A stretch of 32,401 nucleotides of DNA, from the NCBI GenBank assembly GCA_036267355.1, contig DATAWG010000063.1, positions 1 to 32,401 on the forward strand, in the 5' to 3' direction. Positions 31,003 through 32,401 of this stretch are shown here, one piece after another. The notes beneath the pieces were generated by a model. The model was not told the origin of the DNA and made no database searches. It saw nothing but the letters and a program-made list of their open reading frames with translations. Positions within the stretch are counted from its first letter, which is position 1. Every line of letters starts with the position of its first letter. The position numbers were made by a program, and so were the translations under genes. This stretch comes from Pirellulales bacterium (GTDB lineage: Bacteria > Planctomycetota > Planctomycetia > Pirellulales > DATAWG01).

Positions 31003-32401
31003 CTACATCAACGTGTCGCTGTCGGTGGCGGAGGTGATGCCGCTCACTTGGGCCGGATTGGTGTTTATTTCGCCGCTGCCCACCGTGGCGGTGGCGGTGT
31101 TGCTCAGCGTGCCGGTGGCGGCCGGATCGATGCTTGCGGTGATCGTGTAGGTGATCGTAGCTCCCGACGCCAGGTTCAACGATGCATCGCTGATGCTGCC
31201 GCTACCGCTGGCGGTGAAGCCCGAAGTGCCGCTGCTGCCGCTGGCGGTGAACGTGTCGCTGGTGATACCGGCGGGCAAGCTGTCGGCCACGGCGACGCCG
31301 ACGGCAGTGCTGGGGCCGGTGTTTTCCACTGTGATCGTGTAGGTGATGACGCTGCCCGCGGCGATGCTTCCCATCGTGCCGCTATTGGCGCTCGTGCCGC
31401 CCGCATTGTCGCTCTTGATCACGATCAGATCGACTTGCGGCGAAAGAATGTCGCTGTCGGTCGCGGAAGTTGTGCCACTGACTTGGCTCGGATTGCTGTT
31501 CGTTTCGCCGCTGCCGGCACTAGCCGTGGCCGTATTGCTCAGCGTGCCGGTGGCGGACGGGTCGATGGTCGCGGTGACGGTATAGGTGATCGTGCCGCCC
31601 GCGGCGAGATTTACGGTGTCGCCGATATTGCCGCTGCCGCTGGCGGTAAAGCCGGAGGTTCCGGAAGAGCCGATCGTTGTGTAGGTGTCGCTGGTGACAC
31701 CGGCAGGCAGGCTGTCCGCGACGGCGACGCCGACGGCATTGCTGGGGCCGGTGTTTTGCACCGTGATCGTGTAGGTAACCGTGTCGCCCGGCACCGCATT
31801 GCCGGCGGTGCCGCTGCCGGCGCTGGAGCCGCCGTCGTCGTCGACGTTGGTTACGACCAAATCCATTTTCGGCGCCAGGGCCTCGCTATCCGTGGCGGAG
31901 GTCGTGCCGCTCACTTGCGTGGGGAACAGATTGGTTTCACCAGCTCCGACCGTCGCGGCGGCGGTGTTGCTCAGCGTGCCCGTGGCGGCAGCGCTTACAT
32001 TCGCGGTGAGCATATAGGTGATGCTCGAGCCGGCGGCCAGATTGACCGCGGTGTCGTCGATGTTGCCGCTGCCGCTGGCGGTGAAGCCTGAGGCGCCGCT
32101 GGTGCCATTGGTCGTGTAGGTGTCGCCGGTTATTGCCGCGGGCAGACTGTCGGCCACGGTCATCCCCACGGCATTGCTCGGGCCGGCATTGGTAATGGTA
32201 ATGGTGTAGGTTACTTGTCCGCCGGGCACGACACTGCCGCCGGAGTTGTCGCTCGTGGTTACGACCAAATCGACTTTCGGCGTCAGCGAATCGGAGTCGG
32301 TCGTGGAGGTGGTTCCGGCGGACTCGCCCGGATTGGTGTTTGTTTCGCCGGCGCCGGCCGTAGCGGTGGCGGTGTTGCTCAAGGTGCCGGTGGCGGCGGG
32401 G
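31003..32401 (-). CDS. C-terminal part of a large DUF11-repeat surface protein (partial)
   Basis: The frame is open to the right edge, so only the C-terminal end is visible; the first in-window start codon (TTG at 32382) lies within a repeat. It is built from DUF11/TIGR01451-type repeats of 136, 144 and 145 residues (32301-31894, 31893-31462, 31461-31027). Each has VTYTIT, N-x-GPS-x-AVG, VADSLPA and FTASGSG blocks and ends in a TLSNTA...GSGE segment. They fold as beta-sandwiches and are common in large adhesive or envelope proteins of planctomycetes. The protein stops seven residues into the next repeat (TDSDTLM), with no sorting signal, so it may be truncated. It is convergent with the ABC ATPase gene. 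Confidence 0.88.
   Translation of the reverse strand, partial: PAATGTLSNTATATAGAGETNTNPGESAGTTSTTDSDSLTPKVDLVVTTSDNSGGSVVPGGQVTYTITITNAGPSNAVGMTVADSLPAAITGDTYTTNGTSGASGFTASGSGNIDDTAVNLAAGSSITYMLTANVSAAATGTLSNTAAATVGAGETNLFPTQVSGTTSATDSEALAPKMDLVVTNVDDDGGSSAGSGTAGNAVPGDTVTYTITVQNTGPSNAVGVAVADSLPAGVTSDTYTTIGSSGTSGFTASGSGNIGDTVNLAAGGTITYTVTATIDPSATGTLSNTATASAGSGETNSNPSQVSGTTSATDSDILSPQVDLIVIKSDNAGGTSANSGTMGSIAAGSVITYTITVENTGPSTAVGVAVADSLPAGITSDTFTASGSSGTSGFTASGSGSISDASLNLASGATITYTITASIDPAATGTLSNTATATVGSGEINTNPAQVSGITSATDSDTLM

Noticed and set aside
31048-32091. Glycine-rich + strand open frame of 347 codons
   Set aside because: It is the complement of the DUF11 repeats, which make long open frames on the opposite strand.

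Overview
The window looks like a chromosome segment, or a metagenome-assembled contig, from a Planctomycetota bacterium, probably close to the Pirellulales. This is an inference. It rests on the moderately high GC, the family mix (a CehA/McbA-type secreted metallohydrolase, a DUF11-repeat surface protein, a heptose-type glycan operon), the CTCGCTTACGCTTCGGG-type dispersed repeat, and repeated sigma-54-like promoters. No rRNA or complete tRNA is present to settle it.

Layout. (1) Positions 1-5514 are a defence or mobile island on the + strand: the C-terminal end of a large protein (probably helicase/methylase-related), a CHAT-domain caspase-like protease, then a tight three-gene operon that fits an ABC-three-component (ABC-3C) conflict system: an Mrr-type nuclease effector, a small winged-helix-like middle component and a Rad50-like ABC ATPase with a CxxC hook. 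(2) Positions 5515-7582 are transposon debris: IS66-type tnpA, tnpB and tnpC remnants and a palindromic repeat. (3) Positions 7583-14208 hold five soluble enzymes on both strands (two SDRs, two zinc-dependent alcohol dehydrogenases, one alpha/beta hydrolase) plus a decayed membrane-protein gene. Every one of these, and the separate small gene at 28679, has a correctly oriented -24/-12 (GG-N10-GC) sigma-54-like promoter upstream. That points to one RpoN regulon, perhaps for stress or carbonyl/alcohol detoxification. (4) Positions 14634-26137 form a long + strand operon: two GT9 heptosyltransferase-like enzymes, two GT4-like glycosyltransferases, GmhB, bifunctional HldE, a carbamoyltransferase, a GT2 enzyme and an MFS transporter, mostly joined by ATGA overlaps. 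Together they could make ADP-heptose, transfer it, carbamoylate the glycan and export a product. (5) Positions 26151-28454 (- strand) encode a secreted metallohydrolase with a GTG start. (6) Positions 28617-29808 contain a small sigma-54-driven gene, a transposase scrap fused to half a tRNA, and a 32-bp tandem repeat array arranged in a 175-bp higher-order repeat. (7) The end carries an orphan ABC-transporter ATPase and, convergent to it, the C-terminal part of a large DUF11-repeat protein that runs off the window.

The two parts most worth attention are the ABC-3C operon with its neighbouring CHAT protease, and the shared sigma-54-like promoter set, which ties scattered enzymes, a small protein and a dead gene into one predicted regulon.
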